From NCBI RefSeq assembly GCF_900113325.1, contig NZ_FOOY01000027.1, positions 1 through 51,947 of the forward strand: DNA of 51,947 nt. Direction: 5' to 3'. Source of the DNA: Sporolactobacillus nakayamae. GTDB taxonomy: Bacteria > Bacillota > Bacilli > Bacillales > Sporolactobacillaceae. This document shows, piece by piece, positions 16,791-26,104 of the stretch. Position 1 is the first letter of the stretch, and every line of letters begins with the position of its first letter. A program made the translations under genes and the position numbers. The notes beneath the pieces were generated by a model. The model did not search any database and had not been told where the DNA came from. It saw only the letters and a program-made list of their open reading frames with translations.

Positions 16791-17888
16791 ATGCCGGATT
16801 TGAAAACAACACCGCTCTACGACTTTTACAGAAGTCAAGATGTAAAACTGATTGACTTTGGCGGCTATCTATTGCCAGTACAGATCTCAGGAATAAAGCA
16901 AGAACATAATGCCGTGCGCAGTAATGCGGGTATTTTCGATGTATCTCACATGGGTGAGTTCTTGATTCAGGGAGAGAAAGCAGAACAGTTTCTTCAAAAA
17001 ATGGTGACAAATGATGTATCCAAGGCTCGCCCTGGGGATGCATTGTATACCGCGATGTGTTATGAAGACGGCGGAACTGTCGATGACTTGTTGATTTATT
17101 GCCTTGGTCAAAATAACTATCAGTTGGTTGTCAATGCCGCGAATATTGATAAGGACTTCAAATGGCTCTCCGAACATGCTCCTCAGGACCTTGAATTGAT
17201 TAACCAATCAAATAAAATAGCGCTGCTTGCTGTACAGGGGCCACGCGCTATCGCAATTGTTCAAAAAATCACTGACTACGATTTAACATCAATAAAGCAT
17301 TTTAAATTTGCTGATCAAGTTTCTTTAGAAGGCGTATCATGTCTCGTTTCCCGTACCGGCTACACTGGGGAGGACGGTTTAGAACTTTATTGTCCATGGG
17401 ACAAAGCGCCAGAGTTATGGAATGCCATTCTTGTATCAGGAAAAACAGAAGGGATCATTCCTTGTGGGCTAGGTGCGCGCGATACGCTGCGCTTCGAGGC
17501 GCGACTTCCTTTATATGGGCAGGAACTCAGTGCGACGATCAGCCCTCTGGAAGCAGGCATTGGTTTTGCAGTCAAGACGAATAAAGAGGCGGACTTTATT
17601 GGTAAAACAGTGTTGGCGCGGCAAAAAGCAGAAGGATTAGCACGTAAAATAGTTGGTCTGGAAATGATCGATCGAGCAATTCCACGTACACATTATAGTG
17701 TTTATGTGGGTGATACTAAGATCGGCGAAGTGACGACTGGCACTCAATCCCCAACACTTGGCAAGAATTTAGGCCTTGCTTTGATCAATAGTGAATTTGC
17801 AAAAATCGGCGGCTTGGTTGACGTGGATATCCGAGGAAAGCGCAAAAAAGCCAAACTAATTAAAACACCTTTCTATAAAAAAGGCTGA
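16791..17888 (+). CDS. gcvT: Glycine cleavage system T protein (aminomethyltransferase)
   Basis: 365 residues, like the 362 of B. subtilis. Typical GcvT stretches: TPLYDFYRSQ, VSHMGEFLIQG, RTGYTGEDGLELYC and CGLGARDTLRFEARLPLYGQEL. It transfers the methylene group from aminomethyl-lipoyl GcvH to tetrahydrofolate and releases ammonia. The ATG at 16791 lies 10 bases after GGGAGGA; the ATG at 16782 is too close to it. First gene of the operon under the riboswitch. Confidence 0.96.
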   Translation: MPDLKTTPLYDFYRSQDVKLIDFGGYLLPVQISGIKQEHNAVRSNAGIFDVSHMGEFLIQGEKAEQFLQKMVTNDVSKARPGDALYTAMCYEDGGTVDDLLIYCLGQNNYQLVVNAANIDKDFKWLSEHAPQDLELINQSNKIALLAVQGPRAIAIVQKITDYDLTSIKHFKFADQVSLEGVSCLVSRTGYTGEDGLELYCPWDKAPELWNAILVSGKTEGIIPCGLGARDTLRFEARLPLYGQELSATISPLEAGIGFAVKTNKEADFIGKTVLARQKAEGLARKIVGLEMIDRAIPRTHYSVYVGDTKIGEVTTGTQSPTLGKNLGLALINSEFAKIGGLVDVDIRGKRKKAKLIKTPFYKKG

Positions 17889-17900
17889 GGAGGAAATCAA

Positions 17901-19256
17901 ATGTCAGAGTTTCGCTATCTGCCGGTGACGGAAGAAGATCGCCGCGAGATGCTCAATGTTATTGGCGTGCAGTCGGATGAAGACCTTTTTTCAGATGTAC
18001 CGGCAAAGATCCGTTTTAAAGGAGATTTGAAACTTGAACCGAAGTTATCCGAACCGGAGTTGGTCCGTTTCTTAGCCGGACTCGCGAAGAAGAATGTGAG
18101 CACAAGAGACTATCCTTCATTTTTGGGGGCGGGTATCTATGATCACTATATTCCTTCTGTCGTGGACAGTGTAATCTCCCGTGGTGAATTTTACACGGCT
18201 TATACGCCTTATCAGGCTGAGGTGTCGCAGGGAGAATTGCAGGCGATTTTTGAATTTCAGACATTAATTTGCGAATTAACCGGGATGGAAGCTGCTAATT
18301 CATCAATGTATGACGGATCAACTTCGCTAGCAGAGGCGGCACTGCTCTCGAGCAGTGTAACACGAAATAAGAAAATTGTAGTTTCAGAAACCGTTCACCC
18401 AGAATATCGTCAAGTGCTTGCCACTTATGCACATGGACGCAGGCTTGATGTAGTTACTGTGCCAGCAAAAAATGGTGCTGTGGATCTTCAAACACTTGAG
18501 GCTGCTGTTGATGATGGAACCGCCTGCGTGATTGTTCAGTACCCGAATTTCTTTGGACAAATTGGGCCGCTAAAAGAAATTGAGCAAATCGTTCATGGAA
18601 CAAAAAAAGCGCAACTTATTGTCGCAAGCAACCCGCTTTCCTTGGGACTTCTAACGCCACCGGGTAGCTTCAATGCTGACATTGTTGTTGGCGACTGTCA
18701 GCCGCTCGGAATTTCAGAATCGTTTGGTGGCCCTCATTGCGGATACTTTGCGGTATCCAAAAAATTGATTCGCAAGGTACCGGGGCGTTTGGTCGGAGAA
18801 ACAGTAGATGATCAAGGTCAACGTGGTTATGTGCTGACGCTTCAGGCACGCGAGCAGCATATCCGCCGTGAAAAGGCAACTTCTAATATCTGTTCGAACC
18901 AGGCATTGAACGCTTTGGCTTCTTCAGTTGCGATGAACGCTTTTGGCAAGAAAGGAATCCGTGAACTTGCCGAACAAAATATTCAGAAGGCACATTACGC
19001 TGCTGAGCAGTTTAAAGAATATGGAATTTCTGTTTGTTCCGATCAGCCGTACTTTAATGAATTTGTTGTTGATTGCAAGCGACCGGTATCAGAGGTCAAT
19101 CACTTGCTGCTCAAAGAGGGTATCATTGGCGGATATGATTTAAGCAAATCTTTTGATCAAATGAATAACAAAATGCTTATTGCTGTGACGGAAATGCGAT
19201 CCAAAAACGAGATTGACCAATTCGTTGAAGCACTAGGAGGGATTATTGGTGGATAA
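17901..19256 (+). CDS. gcvPA: Glycine dehydrogenase (decarboxylating) subunit 1
   Basis: 451 residues, the N-terminal half of the split P protein found in bacilli ([42 protein letters not shown]). With GcvPB it decarboxylates glycine using pyridoxal phosphate and loads the aminomethyl group onto GcvH. GAGGAGG precedes the ATG; the 3' end overlaps gcvPB. Confidence 0.96.
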   Translation: MSEFRYLPVTEEDRREMLNVIGVQSDEDLFSDVPAKIRFKGDLKLEPKLSEPELVRFLAGLAKKNVSTRDYPSFLGAGIYDHYIPSVVDSVISRGEFYTAYTPYQAEVSQGELQAIFEFQTLICELTGMEAANSSMYDGSTSLAEAALLSSSVTRNKKIVVSETVHPEYRQVLATYAHGRRLDVVTVPAKNGAVDLQTLEAAVDDGTACVIVQYPNFFGQIGPLKEIEQIVHGTKKAQLIVASNPLSLGLLTPPGSFNADIVVGDCQPLGISESFGGPHCGYFAVSKKLIRKVPGRLVGETVDDQGQRGYVLTLQAREQHIRREKATSNICSNQALNALASSVAMNAFGKKGIRELAEQNIQKAHYAAEQFKEYGISVCSDQPYFNEFVVDCKRPVSEVNHLLLKEGIIGGYDLSKSFDQMNNKMLIAVTEMRSKNEIDQFVEALGGIIGG

Positions 19257-20718
19257 TCAAAATCAGGCGCTTATTTTCGAACGGAGCAGAGAAGGACGGA
19301 CAGCGTATAGCCTGCCCCCACTCGATGTACCGGAAACGCCGCTTTCGAATATGGTTGACAAGGTGTATCTACGGCAGGAAGAACCAAATTGGCCGGAAGT
19401 TTCGGAACTGGAACTTGTCCGTCATTACATGGCTCTCTCAAGAAGAAACTTTGGCGTCGATAATGGGTTCTATCCGCTCGGATCATGTACGATGAAATAT
19501 AATCCGAAGGTAAATGAAGTGGTTGCACGTCTTGACGGTTTGACGAATATTCATCCGTATCAGGACGAACATTCGGTACAGGGCGCACTTGAACTGCTCT
19601 ATCGACTCCAAGAAAATTTACAGGAAATCACCGGTATGGATGCAGTCACACTGCAACCTGCAGCCGGTGCACATGGTGAGTGGACAGGTCTAATGATCAT
19701 TCGGGCTTTTCATGAAGCAAATGGTGACGTGAAACGTACGAAGGTCATCGTTCCGGATACAGCACATGGTACAAATCCGGCTTCTGCCGCCGTTGCCGGA
19801 TTTGATGCGGTAACGGTAAAGTCCGATGAAAATGGCCTTGTCGATTTGGATGATTTGAGACGTGTCGCTGATGAGACAACTGCTGCGTTCATGCTCACGA
19901 ATCCGAATACATTAGGCTTATTTGAGACACATATTCAAGAGATTGCTGAAATTATTCATGCCGCGGGTGGTAAAGTGTACTATGACGGTGCGAACATGAA
20001 TGCGATCATGGGTGTGACAAGACCAGGCGACATGGGGTACGACGTGGTACACCTCAACCTTCATAAAACATTTACCGGTCCGCATGGCGGCGGTGGACCT
20101 GGTTCAGGTCCTGTTGGTGTAAAAGCAGAGTTGGAACCCTTCTTGCCCAAACCATTGATCGTGAAAAAGGATGATGGCAGTTTTGGTTTTGACAATGATC
20201 GTCCGCAATCTATTGGCCGTGTAAAGGCATTTTATGGAAACTTCGGTATCAATGTCCGTGCCTACGCATACATTCGGACGATGGGCGGCAAAGGACTCTT
20301 CCAGGTTTCCAAAGATGCTGTTCTTAATGCGAACTACCTGTTAAAACGTCTGAGTGATGCCTTCGAAACACCATTCAAGCAGCTCTGCAAGCATGAATTT
20401 GTGCTCTCAGGCAGCCGCCAGAAGAAGTTGGGCGTGCGCACACTCGATATGGCCAAGCGACTGCTTGACTTTGGCTACTATCCACCGACCATTTACTTCC
20501 CACTGCTTGTTGATGAAGCGTTGATGATTGAACCGACGGAGACGGAGTCTAAGGAAACCTTGGATGCATTTGCCGACCATTTGATCGCAATAACAAAAGA
20601 AGTGGAAAACAGCCCTGAAATTGTTCAAGAAGCGCCTCATAAAACGGTTATCGGTCGATTAGATGAAACACAAGCAGCTCGTCACCCGGTACTGCGCTAC
20701 GTGAAAGAAAAACACTAA
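19249..20718 (+). CDS. gcvPB: Glycine dehydrogenase (decarboxylating) subunit 2
   Basis: 489 residues (488 in B. subtilis). It carries the PLP lysine in [20 protein letters not shown] and other P-protein stretches such as [10 protein letters not shown] and [11 protein letters not shown]. The GTG at 19249 lies 8 bases after AGGAGG; a TTG at 19246 is the alternative. It overlaps gcvPA by 8 bases, so the two halves are probably made in equal amounts. gcvH and lpd are not in the window. Confidence 0.96.
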   Translation: MDNQNQALIFERSREGRTAYSLPPLDVPETPLSNMVDKVYLRQEEPNWPEVSELELVRHYMALSRRNFGVDNGFYPLGSCTMKYNPKVNEVVARLDGLTNIHPYQDEHSVQGALELLYRLQENLQEITGMDAVTLQPAAGAHGEWTGLMIIRAFHEANGDVKRTKVIVPDTAHGTNPASAAVAGFDAVTVKSDENGLVDLDDLRRVADETTAAFMLTNPNTLGLFETHIQEIAEIIHAAGGKVYYDGANMNAIMGVTRPGDMGYDVVHLNLHKTFTGPHGGGGPGSGPVGVKAELEPFLPKPLIVKKDDGSFGFDNDRPQSIGRVKAFYGNFGINVRAYAYIRTMGGKGLFQVSKDAVLNANYLLKRLSDAFETPFKQLCKHEFVLSGSRQKKLGVRTLDMAKRLLDFGYYPPTIYFPLLVDEALMIEPTETESKETLDAFADHLIAITKEVENSPEIVQEAPHKTVIGRLDETQAARHPVLRYVKEKH

Positions 20719-20729
20719 GAATAGTAAAT

Positions 20730-20762
20730 CAAAAAGCACCTTCGGCATGAAGGTGCTTTTTG
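20730..20762. terminator. Bidirectional intrinsic terminator (gcv operon and yqhL)
   Basis: CAAAAAGCACCTT and AAGGTGCTTTTTG form a 13-bp stem with a 7-base loop. U-tracts arise on both strands, fitting its place between convergent genes. Confidence 0.85.
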
Positions 20763-20790
20763 ATGTGTTAAGAATGATAAATTACGGTAA

Positions 20791-21168
20791 TTAACCGTGC
20801 TTGATGCGACCATTCCATTTTTTAAATCCGCCGTCTAGGTCAAATAGATTTGTGTAGTTCATTCTCTTTAGAACGGCTGCTGCGCGGGCGCTTCTTGTGC
20901 CATTAGTATCATAAAGATAGATTGGCATATCATGTCGCACTTCCGTGTGGCGCATTTTTAATTGGGTTAACGGAATATTTCTTGCACCGAGAATATGGCC
21001 GTTCTTAAATTCATTAGGTTCTCGTACGTCAATTAACTGAGCTTTACGATAACCTGCTCGAAAATCGACTTCCGACAATGTGGTGAGATAGCGTCGCTGT
21101 AGATATCTGGCGATAAAGAAATAGCCTAAATATGCGGCGATCATTGCGAGTAATATAATCCAGCCCAT
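20791..21168 (-). CDS. yqhL: Membrane-anchored rhodanese-like protein YqhL, catalytic Cys absent
   Basis: 125 residues. One N-terminal membrane helix (residues 2-21) is followed by a rhodanese domain with LIDVREPNEFKNGHILGARNIP. The active-site loop normally reads CxxGxRS; here it is DTNGTRS with Asp at residue 87, so sulfur transfer through a cysteine persulfide is not expected. It may bind a ligand or protein instead. AGGAGG lies about 10 bases before the ATG. It sits between gcvPB and mntR, as in B. subtilis. Confidence 0.87.
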   Translation of the reverse strand: MGWIILLAMIAAYLGYFFIARYLQRRYLTTLSEVDFRAGYRKAQLIDVREPNEFKNGHILGARNIPLTQLKMRHTEVRHDMPIYLYDTNGTRSARAAAVLKRMNYTNLFDLDGGFKKWNGRIKHG

Positions 21169-21360
21169 GACTAGTCGTCCTCCTAATTCATTTCAAGTTT
21201 TATTATAACGATTTGTACCATTTTATGAAAGGTGTGAAACAGTCATAATTTATTCGTAGCGCAATGGTGAGCCTTGTTTGTTTACGGTAATTCCTTGTTT
21301 TTTAAGCGCTGTTATAGTAACATGAGGGAGTGAAAACGGAAGTTGTTAGGGGGAGACACG

Positions 21361-21786
21361 ATGTCGCCTACTCCGAGTATGGAAGACTACATTGAGCGAA
21401 TTTATTGGTTAATTCAAGATAAGGGCTATGCAAGAGTTTCGGATATTGCTGAAGCATTGGATGTGCATTCGTCCTCAGTGACTAAGATGGTACAGAAACT
21501 AGATAAGGATCAGTATCTGATTTATGAAAAATATCGCGGTTTCATCTTAACGCCAAAAGGTAAAAAAATGGGGAAGCGATTAGTTTATAGACATGAACTG
21601 CTTGAAGACTTTCTGAAATTGATTGGCGTTCATGAAGAGAATGTCTATAAAGACGTGGAGGGGATCGAGCATCACCTCAGTTGGGATTCAATTGACCGTA
21701 TTGGTGACGTTGTCCAGTACTTTGAAGAGGATCCCAAGCGCGTGAGCCAATTATTTGAGATAAAAGAACGCACTGATGAAGAATGA
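21361..21786 (+). CDS. mntR: Manganese-responsive repressor MntR
   Basis: 141 residues, nearly collinear with B. subtilis MntR (142). The winged helix ([25 protein letters not shown]) is followed by the dimerisation and metal domain. Likely ligands are Asp9, Glu12, the His in YRHELL and the EGIEHHL cluster. It represses manganese uptake genes when Mn is abundant. The ATG at 21361 follows AGGGGGAG by 5-6 bases; the frame is open back to 21343. Confidence 0.95.
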   Translation: MSPTPSMEDYIERIYWLIQDKGYARVSDIAEALDVHSSSVTKMVQKLDKDQYLIYEKYRGFILTPKGKKMGKRLVYRHELLEDFLKLIGVHEENVYKDVEGIEHHLSWDSIDRIGDVVQYFEEDPKRVSQLFEIKERTDEE

Positions 21787-21871
21787 ACACGTGAGATCTG
21801 AAGAGATGAAAATCTTCAGGTCTCATTTTGCTTCTGTACTCATTTAATGGTAAGTAAGGGGGGAAGCTGGT

Positions 21872-22759
21872 GTGTTGATTGATATTGTTTTTTCCGGAGG
21901 AGGCGTCAAGGGGTTTGCTTTTGCCGGTGCGTTACAAGTGCTTGAGAGAACAGGCTACACATTTAAGCGTACAGCGGGGACCAGTGCCGGATCAATCGTT
22001 GCCGCACTAATAGCAGCCGGTTACACGGCAAAGGAATTAGAGAGCATTATAGGCGATATGGACACAAATAAACTGCTTGAGCCTTCAATGCGAATGCGCT
22101 TCCCGTTAGTTAAGTGGCTGCGCCTTTATTTCAAGATGGGACTATTTCGCGGAGATTCTCTTGAGAAATGGATTGCCAAATTACTCAAGGCTAAGGGTAT
22201 TGAAGACTTCTCTGATCTTCCGAAAGACCGCCTGAAAATTGTCGTTTCGGATGTTACTAAGGCAAGACTTGTGGTCATTCCCGATGATTTGCAAGACTAT
22301 GGAATTGATTCTTCTCATTTTTCAGTGGCCCGGGCCGTGCGAATGAGCTGCTGCTTGCCTTTCTTTTTCGAACCTGTGCCTCTTTATGACGCAAATGGCG
22401 TAAAGTCTTTAATGGTTGATGGCGGGATACTAAGCAACTTTCCACTCTGGATTTATAACAAAGAAGATGAACTCCCTGCGCGTCCATTTCTCGGGCTGCA
22501 AATCGTGGATAAAGATTCAGATTTTAAAGAAGCAACGAAAATAAAGAACGCGGCAGAATTATTTCGAGGATTGTTTAAAGCAATGCGTGAAGCTCATGAT
22601 GAACGTGTTATTGAGAAGCTCAAGGGATCAAATATTATTTGTCTCCCAGTAGATAAAGTAAATACGAAGGAGTTCCAAATATCGAGTAAAGAAAGGAATC
22701 GATTATTTCAAATTGGCGCCGACAGTGTAAAAAAGTTTCTTGACCAGTGGTCCTATTAA
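21872..22759 (+). CDS. yqhO: Patatin-like phospholipase YqhO
   Basis: 295 residues. All patatin elements are present: the oxyanion loop SGGGVKGFAFAGAL near the N-terminus, the nucleophile elbow GTSAGS with the catalytic serine, and the Asp of VDGGILSN. This group hydrolyses lipid acyl esters; the cellular substrate is unknown. The start is a GTG preceded by GGGGGG with 8-base spacing. Position after mntR matches B. subtilis. Confidence 0.93.
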   Translation: MLIDIVFSGGGVKGFAFAGALQVLERTGYTFKRTAGTSAGSIVAALIAAGYTAKELESIIGDMDTNKLLEPSMRMRFPLVKWLRLYFKMGLFRGDSLEKWIAKLLKAKGIEDFSDLPKDRLKIVVSDVTKARLVVIPDDLQDYGIDSSHFSVARAVRMSCCLPFFFEPVPLYDANGVKSLMVDGGILSNFPLWIYNKEDELPARPFLGLQIVDKDSDFKEATKIKNAAELFRGLFKAMREAHDERVIEKLKGSNIICLPVDKVNTKEFQISSKERNRLFQIGADSVKKFLDQWSY

Positions 22760-22766
22760 CGTAAAG

Positions 22767-22805
22767 AAAGAGCGATCAGCTTCAATTGCCGATCACTCTT
22801 TTTTT
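22767..22805. terminator. Bidirectional terminator between yqhO and yqhP
   Basis: AAAGAGCGATC and GATCACTCTTT pair with one internal mismatch and run into a T-tract on the plus strand; the genes are convergent. Confidence 0.7.
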
Positions 22806-22813
22806 GCATTTAT

Positions 22814-23227
22814 TTAGAAAAGCAGCCGTTTCTTTTTCTTGCTTTTCCTGCCTTCAATGACGGTCAGGTGTCCATGACTTTTTGATGTCTGATGGGTTAA
22901 ATTATTTAGTGAATGTGTCCCGCTTTTAATGACTTTAAGTTTTGAGGTCGAGTGAAGACTTCGCGTTCGTCGGCTTAGAGCAACCGGTTTTCTTTTTTTA
23001 CGTGACTGACGCGCCGCTTTTTTGTATCGTGCTTGATCACCGTTTCCTGTCCACTCGCCAAGGCGTCTAAAAAAGAATAACCCAATAACGATAATGAGTG
23101 CGATGATGATCAGTTGCGTAAACAAAACGGAATTCTGACTAGGTAAAAACATGGAGAGCAGGCCGAACAGTCCGAGTCCTCCAATCAACAAGAAGGTTAA
23201 GGAATAGAAAAATGTTCTCACGGACAC
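22814..23227 (-). CDS. yqhP: Small membrane protein YqhP
   Basis: 137 residues (139 in B. subtilis). Two hydrophobic helices lie near residues 5-25 and 35-52, followed by a strongly basic cytoplasmic tail rich in Lys, Arg, Ser and His. Function unknown. The GTG at 23227 is 3 bases from GGGGGTGA, and a second GTG at 23221 has better spacing, so the start may be two codons later. It follows yqhQ by 14 bases in one transcript. Confidence 0.8.
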   Translation of the reverse strand: MSVRTFFYSLTFLLIGGLGLFGLLSMFLPSQNSVLFTQLIIIALIIVIGLFFFRRLGEWTGNGDQARYKKAARQSRKKRKPVALSRRTRSLHSTSKLKVIKSGTHSLNNLTHQTSKSHGHLTVIEGRKSKKKKRLLF

Positions 23228-23241
23228 TCACCCCCGTTTAA

Positions 23242-24192
23242 TTAAAGCACTTGCTGTACAAGTACTTGTTCCTTTTCAATGGCTGAATCTCTCCGTCTCA
23301 TTTCTTCGAAAGCGCGGATGCCGATTTCAATTTGATTGTCATCAGGCTCCTTTGTCGTTAACAATTGGACCCAAAGTCCCGGATAGCCAAGCCATTTCAG
23401 CACTGGAATGTGGCGTACCTTATTCGTTAGTTTAAGTATTTCATAGGCGAGCCCAAGATCAAGAGGGATCAACGCGATCCGGTACACGAGTCTGAGCAAT
23501 AGTGGTTCGGTTGGTACAAAGAAATAAAGAAAAATACTAATGATCGCGGTAAACAAAATGAAACTTGATCCGCAACGATAATGAAGCCTGGAATGCTTAC
23601 GTACATTGGCAACCGTTAAGGCGACGCCGCTTTCAAATGTATTAATTACTTTATGCTCAGCACCGTGATATTGAAACAGCCTTTTCATGATTGGCGTAAG
23701 TGAGACAAAATAAACATAGCCAACAAGCAGCATAATTTTGAAAAAACCCTCGAGCAGCACTTGAGCCACATCACCTGAAATAATCGGTTCAAATAAACTA
23801 GCGACGAATGCCGGAACTAAGGTGAAAATAAACTTAGCAAATAAAAACGAAATAATTCCAAGTGCGGTCAGACCAATAACCGTCTCCAAATGAAAACTTT
23901 TTTTCGCTTCTTCCTCTTTTGTAACCTCTGCGCCAGGTTCTTCTTCAAAGACTTCTGAAGAATAATTCAGATGCTTTGTTCCGATTGCACTCGATTCGAT
24001 AATGGCGACGATTCCTCGTATTACCGGGATTTTCCGGAAAAATTTCAGAGAACGAAATTCTTTTTTTGGTGCTTCAAAGTAAGTGACGGATTGATCTTTC
24101 CGGCGAACGGCCGTAACCGTTGTGTACTTACCGCCCATCATCACACCCTCAATGACCGCCTGACCACCATATATAGGAAGTATTTTTTCCAT
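23242..24192 (-). CDS. yqhQ: DUF1385 membrane protein YqhQ
   Basis: 316 residues (318 in B. subtilis). It begins with the family signature YGGQAVIEGVMMGG and contains QYHGAEHKVINTFE and RKHSRLHYRCGSSF, conserved in DUF1385, with several membrane helices between residues 105 and 260. The His and Glu residues of the HGAEHK motif look like a metal site, but the role is unknown. The ribosome site is weak. Operon with yqhP. Confidence 0.92.
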   Translation of the reverse strand: MEKILPIYGGQAVIEGVMMGGKYTTVTAVRRKDQSVTYFEAPKKEFRSLKFFRKIPVIRGIVAIIESSAIGTKHLNYSSEVFEEEPGAEVTKEEEAKKSFHLETVIGLTALGIISFLFAKFIFTLVPAFVASLFEPIISGDVAQVLLEGFFKIMLLVGYVYFVSLTPIMKRLFQYHGAEHKVINTFESGVALTVANVRKHSRLHYRCGSSFILFTAIISIFLYFFVPTEPLLLRLVYRIALIPLDLGLAYEILKLTNKVRHIPVLKWLGYPGLWVQLLTTKEPDDNQIEIGIRAFEEMRRRDSAIEKEQVLVQQVL

Positions 24193-24420
24193 TGCCCAAT
24201 CAACCCGATTCTCATAAATAATTTTGTATCTCTAATACTTATTCTTATTCTACCCGAATTCACTTAAAACCTCTAGATTTGTGTTGATTATCTATTCATA
24301 GTTTTCTAACGGCATGCCTATTTGAGTCGGTGGGGAGAGCTTTGTTTCCAATTTTTTAAATTGTTTTTATGGAGATGGGCATACTGTACTACATGATTTA
24401 CCGTAAAAGAGGGATTGAAC

Positions 24421-24927
24421 ATGGCGAGACGTAAAAAAAAGGCAACCACAAAACAAAAACATCAATTTGCGAAATCATTGGGTCGTACTGCGGTAACCGG
24501 ACTCTTTGGCGGATTAATTTGGTCGGCAGCAGGGCTTGTCTGCTATTTATTAAACTTTAGTAAAGTAGGACCGTCATTGCTGTTCGCGCCGCTCACCTTT
24601 TGGTCATGGAGAAATAAGATCAGTGGCCAATTAATAGCGATCGCGGCAATTGGTGTCCTTTCTATTTTTATTGCTTCAGCCTACCTTTTTGCTTTTAGTA
24701 AAATAAAATCGATTTGGTTCTCAATTGGTTTTGGTCTTGTCCTATGGGGGGCAGTATTCTTTCTGTTTCAACCGCTCCTCAACGGATTGCCAAAAGTAAC
24801 AGAGGTTGGATGGAATACGCTGACGACAACTCTGTGCCTTTATGCGCTTTATGGTTTGTTTATTGGGTACTCCATTTCTTTTGATTTTGAGGAAAATTCA
24901 GGAGTGAACAACTATTCAAATCAGTAA
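24421..24927 (+). CDS. yqhR: Four-helix membrane protein YqhR
   Basis: 168 residues. A basic N-terminus precedes about four membrane helices (roughly 30-55, 80-98, 105-128 and 140-158). This matches YqhR of B. subtilis in size and position. The function is unknown. The ATG at 24421 follows GAGGG. In B. subtilis yqhS (aroQ) and yqhT come next; both are absent, and the 227 bases to efp hold only the efp leader and a weak GCGCAC/GTGTGC hairpin near 24961-24980. Confidence 0.8.
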   Translation: MARRKKKATTKQKHQFAKSLGRTAVTGLFGGLIWSAAGLVCYLLNFSKVGPSLLFAPLTFWSWRNKISGQLIAIAAIGVLSIFIASAYLFAFSKIKSIWFSIGFGLVLWGAVFFLFQPLLNGLPKVTEVGWNTLTTTLCLYALYGLFIGYSISFDFEENSGVNNYSNQ

Positions 24928-25154
24928 TGCTGTGGTAAAATTGCTAGAGTGAATTTGTCTGCGCACCGTTCTTTGTGTGCGAGCGGAAAATACCCTTGTT
25001 TGAGCCTTTTTCGACGCATTTATTTTCCAAACCATGGGAATAATGCTTTTTTCATGGGTATGTGATGAACGTTTTCAGACATCGTTTTACATTTTATTAT
25101 GACGGGGATTCATTCCTCGTTGCTGCATGGTTGTATTTTAAGGGAGGAAGCCTT

Positions 25155-25712
25155 ATGATTTCTGTAAATGATTTTAAAACAGGTCTGACAATTGAGGTTG
25201 ACGGAGATATCCTGTCCGTTATCGAATTCCAGCACGTAAAGCCGGGAAAAGGCGCAGCGTTTGTGCGTTCGAAATTAAGAAATTTGCGCACCGGAGCGAT
25301 CCAAGAAAAAACGTTCCGTGGCGGTGAAAAAGTAAACCCGGCGCGTATTGAAAATCGTAAGATGCAATTTCTCTATTCTAGCGGTTCTGCATATACGTTC
25401 ATGGATATGGAAAGTTATGAACAGCTTGATTTGGATGCAAGTCAGATTACGCAACAATTGAATTTTCTTAAAGAAAACATGGAATGCAACATCCAATCGT
25501 ACCAAGGCGAAACGCTTGGCGTTGCGCTGCCTAATACAGTTGTTCTTGAAGTCAGCGAGACTGAACCTGGTATCAAAGGCGATACCGCTTCCGGTGGATC
25601 GAAGCCTGCAACACTCGAGACCGGTTATGTCGTCAGCGTTCCATTCTTCGTCAATGAAGGGGACAAATTGGTTATTGACACACGCTCAGGGCTTTACGTT
25701 TCCCGAGCTTAA
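25155..25712 (+). CDS. efp: Translation elongation factor P
   Basis: 185 residues, exactly the B. subtilis length, with the KOW-like N-terminal domain ([25 protein letters not shown]) and two OB domains ending [17 protein letters not shown]. The tip residue that is modified in many species is the Lys in PGKGAAF. EF-P rescues ribosomes stalled at polyproline. AGGGAGG precedes the ATG. A repeat element separates the gene from its terminator. Confidence 0.97.
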   Translation: MISVNDFKTGLTIEVDGDILSVIEFQHVKPGKGAAFVRSKLRNLRTGAIQEKTFRGGEKVNPARIENRKMQFLYSSGSAYTFMDMESYEQLDLDASQITQQLNFLKENMECNIQSYQGETLGVALPNTVVLEVSETEPGIKGDTASGGSKPATLETGYVVSVPFFVNEGDKLVIDTRSGLYVSRA

Positions 25713-25730
25713 GCATCAATTCATCTTAAT

Positions 25731-25886
25731 AGAGGGTGTTCAAAAAGTCCGGGAAAAATAGCTGTCGAATCTCTGTGTCAGCTTGTTTCTCCGCTCCTCA
25801 CGTATCATTTGCATACGCTCTGGTGCTCGAAACTGCGCTTCCTTGATCTTCTCGGCTCTTTTTGTCCTCCTTTTTGAACAGACTCT
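25731..25886. mobile_element. MITE-like element with imperfect terminal inverted repeats
   Basis: About 156 bp with no coding capacity. Its ends read AGAGGGTGTTCAAAAAG and, on the other strand, AGAGTCTGTTCAAAAAG, matching at 15 of 17 positions. A 7-base direct repeat TAATAGA at 25727-25733 and 25886-25892 could be a target duplication. It sits between the efp stop codon and the efp terminator. Non-autonomous element is the best reading; copy number elsewhere is unknown. Confidence 0.6.
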
Positions 25887-25904
25887 AATAGAACTCGTAT
25901 TGAT

Positions 25905-25936
25905 AAAAGCAGCTTCTTCGGAAGCTGCTTTTTGCT
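25905..25936 (+). terminator. efp terminator with UUCG tetraloop
   Basis: AAAAGCAGCTTC and GAAGCTGCTTTT form a 12-bp stem with a TTCG loop, then further T. It is about 190 bases after the efp stop because the repeat element lies between. Confidence 0.85.
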
Positions 25937-26104
25937 GTTCCTAAAATTTTTATCATAATAGTTTCGAAAGGACGAGGGGGCGTTCATGGCTTGAGCTGCA
26001 TAAACACCAATTCGCAATAAGGCAAGCATATTGTGTACAAGCCGGCATATATTTTGAGAAGAACTAAAAACATTTCAGCAATACGTCTTTTCGAGGTGAA
26101 TGCT

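Noticed and set aside
25940-26104. Sigma-E promoter for spoIIIAA
   Set aside because: A good -35-like ATCATAAT exists near 25953 but no -10 at the right spacing; not claimed.
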